DNA from: Muraenolepis orangiensis
Lineage: Eukaryota > Chordata > Actinopteri > Gadiformes > Muraenolepididae
DNA length: 64,000 bases
NCBI GenBank assembly: GCA_027704905.1
Contig: CM051005.1
Span: 17,665,363 to 17,729,362, forward strand
Reading direction: 5' to 3'
Made by a program: the position numbers and the translations under genes. Of this stretch, positions 60,968 through 64,000 are shown piece after piece. The stretch's first letter is position 1, and each line of letters begins with the position of its first letter. The notes beneath the pieces were generated by a model, which was given only the letters and a program-made list of their open reading frames with translations, ran no database searches and was not told the DNA's origin.

Positions 60968-61707
60968 TAAAGATCTATTTAAAAAAGTAATGCCATCAAT
61001 AAAATATTCCAAAACATTCATCATCTAAATATGTTGTAAATGAATCGCGTTGCATCTGTACAGTCTTAATTTTAACTGTTTAAGTACAGTACAACCTTGG
61101 GATTATTGTTGAAGCTATTTCCCATTCAAATATACTGGCACTGGTATGAATAATGTATAGCATTCTCTATCAACCTACATTAATGATCCTGCGGCCATCG
61201 AATTAACCATGCTTTTGAGTAAGAGACTATTCTATTGACTGAGGCTTTATTATGCCTTCAATCCAAAAAATATTATTCCTTTATTAATCAGACAAAAATG
61301 CCAAGATTACTTTTGTTTGAATTCACTATTCAGCGATTACTATTTATAATTACCAGTTTATTTCCTAAATGAATCACGAAAAAAGCAGGACCATAAGCAA
61401 TCTCAGAAAAAAGATGTCATGTTACATTTCCTACCCAATTTCTGATGTGTTTGGTTATACAAAAATGAAATTTTTGATCAGTGTTTTGTTTTGTATTTAT
61501 TGAATTTACTTTAATTGGTGAGTCAATTTTTTATAGAAAATTATATACGGATAAATACGTTTTATAAACAAATTCAAAATGATAGTGACCGTAAATAAAA
61601 TTCCAACATTTGATTCGTCTGACTAAGCATCCGAAAGAATAATTTCAGTTTTACGATTCTGCAAAAATTATGAATCCGATTTGTTTTTATCGCGGCATTC
61701 TTTACAA
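60968..61707. other. AT-rich DNA, no gene supported
   Basis: Probably the 3' flank of the hAT remnant and intergenic DNA. Confidence 0.35.
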
Positions 61708-62409
61708 ATGTTACAACTCCCAACGAAACTATTACAGATTTATTTGTTTCTACTACTTATTCCATGTTTGGGTGCACCAAACAGGTAAGTTTAAATAGCT
61801 AACAAAATGAAACGTATCTGCACTATTTACTAAAACTATCATATAGAATTCGGCAAATTCCTTTTTGATCAAGGTACCAACATGAAAAAACATACCAATT
61901 ACAACAAATCCAAAAAAATATACACCCTATCAAACACACCCCAGTTGTTAAAGATTTTCAATTCAACGGTTCAAAACCCGTTAAAGCTAACGTGTTACGG
62001 CATTTTCTTAAATGGTATTCAGAAGCTAATAAGACTTATTAAAAATTGTGCCTCAAATGTAATTATAAACAGCTATTTTGTATTTGGTGGTTACTGTTAA
62101 GCCAAAGAAAGAAATAATACTGTAGTGTTTGAAAATCATTTTACCAACATATGTTTAATTTCGGCAAAAATAACGAATGTGTTGTCTTATTCTATTGCAG
62201 AGCAATTGTTGAATGTGATAGGACGCATAATGGTTTATCAGGAGTTGAAGAATAATGAAAAAATTGGTGAGAACACAATTTTCGAATTAAAATCAAAACT
62301 AATTTATAAATTTGATCAAGTAAATATATTAACAGAGATGAGAGACAATAATAGTTCAGTCACCAACTCCGCAACTCTGCATTATATGGTACCATTTACC
62401 ATGCTTTAG
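61708..62409 (+). pseudogene. secreted protein gene, decayed; family unknown
   Basis: Exon 61708-61784 encodes a clear signal peptide (MLQLPTKLLQIYLFLLLIPC) and ends AACAG before a consensus donor GTAAGTTT. Joined in phase to 61874 (after GATCAAG, 89-nt intron), the frame continues for 56 residues (YQHEKTYQLQQIQKNIHPIK, ANVLRHFLKWYSEANKTY) to a TAA at 62042. One base later in another frame the protein seems to go on, NCASNVIINSYFVFGGYC to 62100, then AKERNNTVVFENHFTNICLI, AEQLLNVIGRIMVYQEL to 62409. Either a short secreted protein of about 82 residues or, more likely, a longer one with a frameshift and a stop. No homologue recognised. Confidence 0.45.
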
Positions 62410-64000
62410 TTATATATATATACCTATAGAGAGATGTATGGGAATACTTGATTATAAATTGAACAAAGAGACATCCCCAAAGTTTTGAAATGACTCCCAA
62501 GATATGATACAAACATCATCACTTCAGAATAAAAACCTTTCACATTTATCAAACCTACCATACATAATTGTTTGCATATTATTTATGGTGAATCATACGC
62601 AAAAAAGGTTTTTCATTATGTCCAAAAACGGATTACCTGCTTTTGGATTTCAAGAGGCATTGTTTGCAATGCAATCGAGAATATCGTATCAATCAAATTT
62701 CCATGGGTCAGTCTTTCATAAAGATAAAATGACTAGATCATCCAAACCAAACAGTTGTGTCTTTTAATATCCCCGATTTCCTTAGGAATCATAGAGTATC
62801 CAACAATCTTTACATGGAATGAGATATCAAAAGAGTAATAAATAAAGTGGATATAGGGGTTGACACCGTTTTGTTTAATAATGAGACCTACCTGAGCCCG
62901 GCTACTAAGAATATCACGATTCCTATTGATGTAATACAAGAGCATTCAATGAATTAACAATGAATCTCGGGAAATAATTTACATCAACAATGCAATCAGC
63001 CTAAAAAAATGATCAAGATAAAGTAATAGATAAAATATCTCAGATATTGTTAGCGCGATTTTATCATAAGATGAAACACAACTTATCCGTATTCTCCATA
63101 ATCCCACATTTATTAGGTTAAATATTTCGGAAACAAAATTTTAAAAAAACGTAATATAGAATTATTAACTTATGGAGAGATAACATTTTATATTTACGAT
63201 CACTCAGCCAAAATATGGAAGAAAGCAACTCCGAAAAACGCATAGACAACAATTGAAAAAATAATTTTTGAGTCTGTTATAAGTAAATTTTGATATAATT
63301 TTTTATATACATTAGATATATTCACAATATATTTCTTACATCACTTGATAAACCAAAGCATATGGAAAATATTTTTGGATGATTGAATTTTGATATTATA
63401 AGTTAATGAAATAAATAAGTCATCTTTCATAATCTCAAAACAGAGAAAAATAAAATTTTATACATATAATCGGCTAATAATATATCTTTGGTCGGGTATA
63501 TACTTTAACATGACAAGAAAGATTTGACCATATTGCAAAAATTGTTTGCAATATATTTTAAAAAAATTGATAAATCTTGATAAATCTTGGATACACTGGA
63601 CTTAATAAGCGTCGTTGTTATGGTATATGTTACATAGTATAGTACCCTGAAAAAGCTATTTAAATATTTACTAATCCTTAATTTCGTCAAACTATTACTT
63701 TAGTTTTTTTTTAATATTTTACATTTATTAATTTTCTAGCTATTTTACTCAACCCATATTTTCTAAATAAAATTCGCAATATACAACTGCATCACAATTT
63801 AAAACAATCTACATCTAACAAATATAAAAGTAAAAATATTCATCCTTTGACATAAACAATTACAAAAACATATTTTAGCGTCCAGTTTTGTTTGCAAATT
63901 ATTTAAACAAAATAATTTTTAATTTTCTCATTGTCTTCTTATTCGGGATTATTGAAAAATTGAATAAACTCTGTAAGAAAAACATTCAACAAATAATTAA
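62410..64000. other. AT-rich DNA, no gene resolved
   Basis: Fragments such as VFHKDKMTRSSKPNSCVF (about 62710-62765) and RNHRVSNNLYMEMRYQKSN (about 62785-62840, another frame) hint that decayed coding sequence continues, but nothing can be assigned. Confidence 0.3.

Noticed and set aside
25683..64000. Ciliate origin (for example a fish-parasitic ciliate) for the AT-rich half
   Set aside because: Ciliates of that kind read TAA and TAG as glutamine. Here the spliced frames avoid TAA, TAG and TGA and end at them, so the standard code fits.
25683..64000. Microsporidian origin
   Set aside because: The transposon mix would fit, but a gene with about 30 introns and symmetric micro-exons would not fit those intron-poor genomes.

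Overview
The window looks like two unrelated DNAs joined by a scaffold gap. Positions 1-24682 have moderate GC and are packed with (AC)n, (AG)n, C/G runs and vertebrate-type transposons, as in a teleost fish. Positions 25683-64000 are very AT-rich, have no dinucleotide microsatellites, carry tiny spliceosomal introns and hold other transposon families (piggyBac, Merlin/ISXO2, Tc1/IS630, hAT). The join lies inside a run of exactly 1000 N, the same length as the gap at 2453-3452, so it is a conventional gap and not read-through sequence. My reading is that the second half is a metazoan parasite or contaminant contig scaffolded onto fish DNA. A myxozoan would fit the AT content, short introns and transposon types, but this is inference.

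Fish-like half: a hAT-type MITE with exact 8-bp target duplications (350-769), a Ty3/Gypsy gag remnant (about 1200-1730), an apparently intact 981-codon non-LTR retrotransposon on the minus strand (3634-6579), a 1.09-kb element with 32-bp terminal inverted repeats (11909-12996), a broken RTE-type LINE (13793-15911), a 32-bp minisatellite (about 17527-18204), a second copy of the MITE (20533-20977), and a minus-strand hAT transposase pseudogene split by a LINE copy that lacks its 3' end (22385-24682). No host protein-coding gene is recognisable.

AT-rich half: a tandem array with a 9.74-kb period. Unit 1 is 25683-35425, unit 2 is 35426-45163, and unit 3 starts at 45164. Unit 3 is near-identical to unit 2 up to about 49.39 kb, then diverges and is broken by transposon insertions. 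After 57.75 kb come hAT remnants and a decayed secreted-protein gene.

Main discovery: each unit carries a plus-strand gene built like a micro-exon gene. In unit 1 it runs from an ATG at 29960 to a stop at 32958. It has a signal peptide, about 30 short internal exons (mostly 24-30 nt) and a last exon with a transmembrane helix and basic tail. The internal exons (one has a 1-nt deletion in unit 1 only) are multiples of three, enter and leave in phase 1, and are separated by introns of about 30-51 nt. Any subset could be skipped without changing frame. The diverged third copy keeps exon lengths in multiples of three, including in-frame indels, which argues for past selection on protein. On the opposite strand of each unit are splice-bounded open exons of at least one further cysteine-rich or membrane protein gene.
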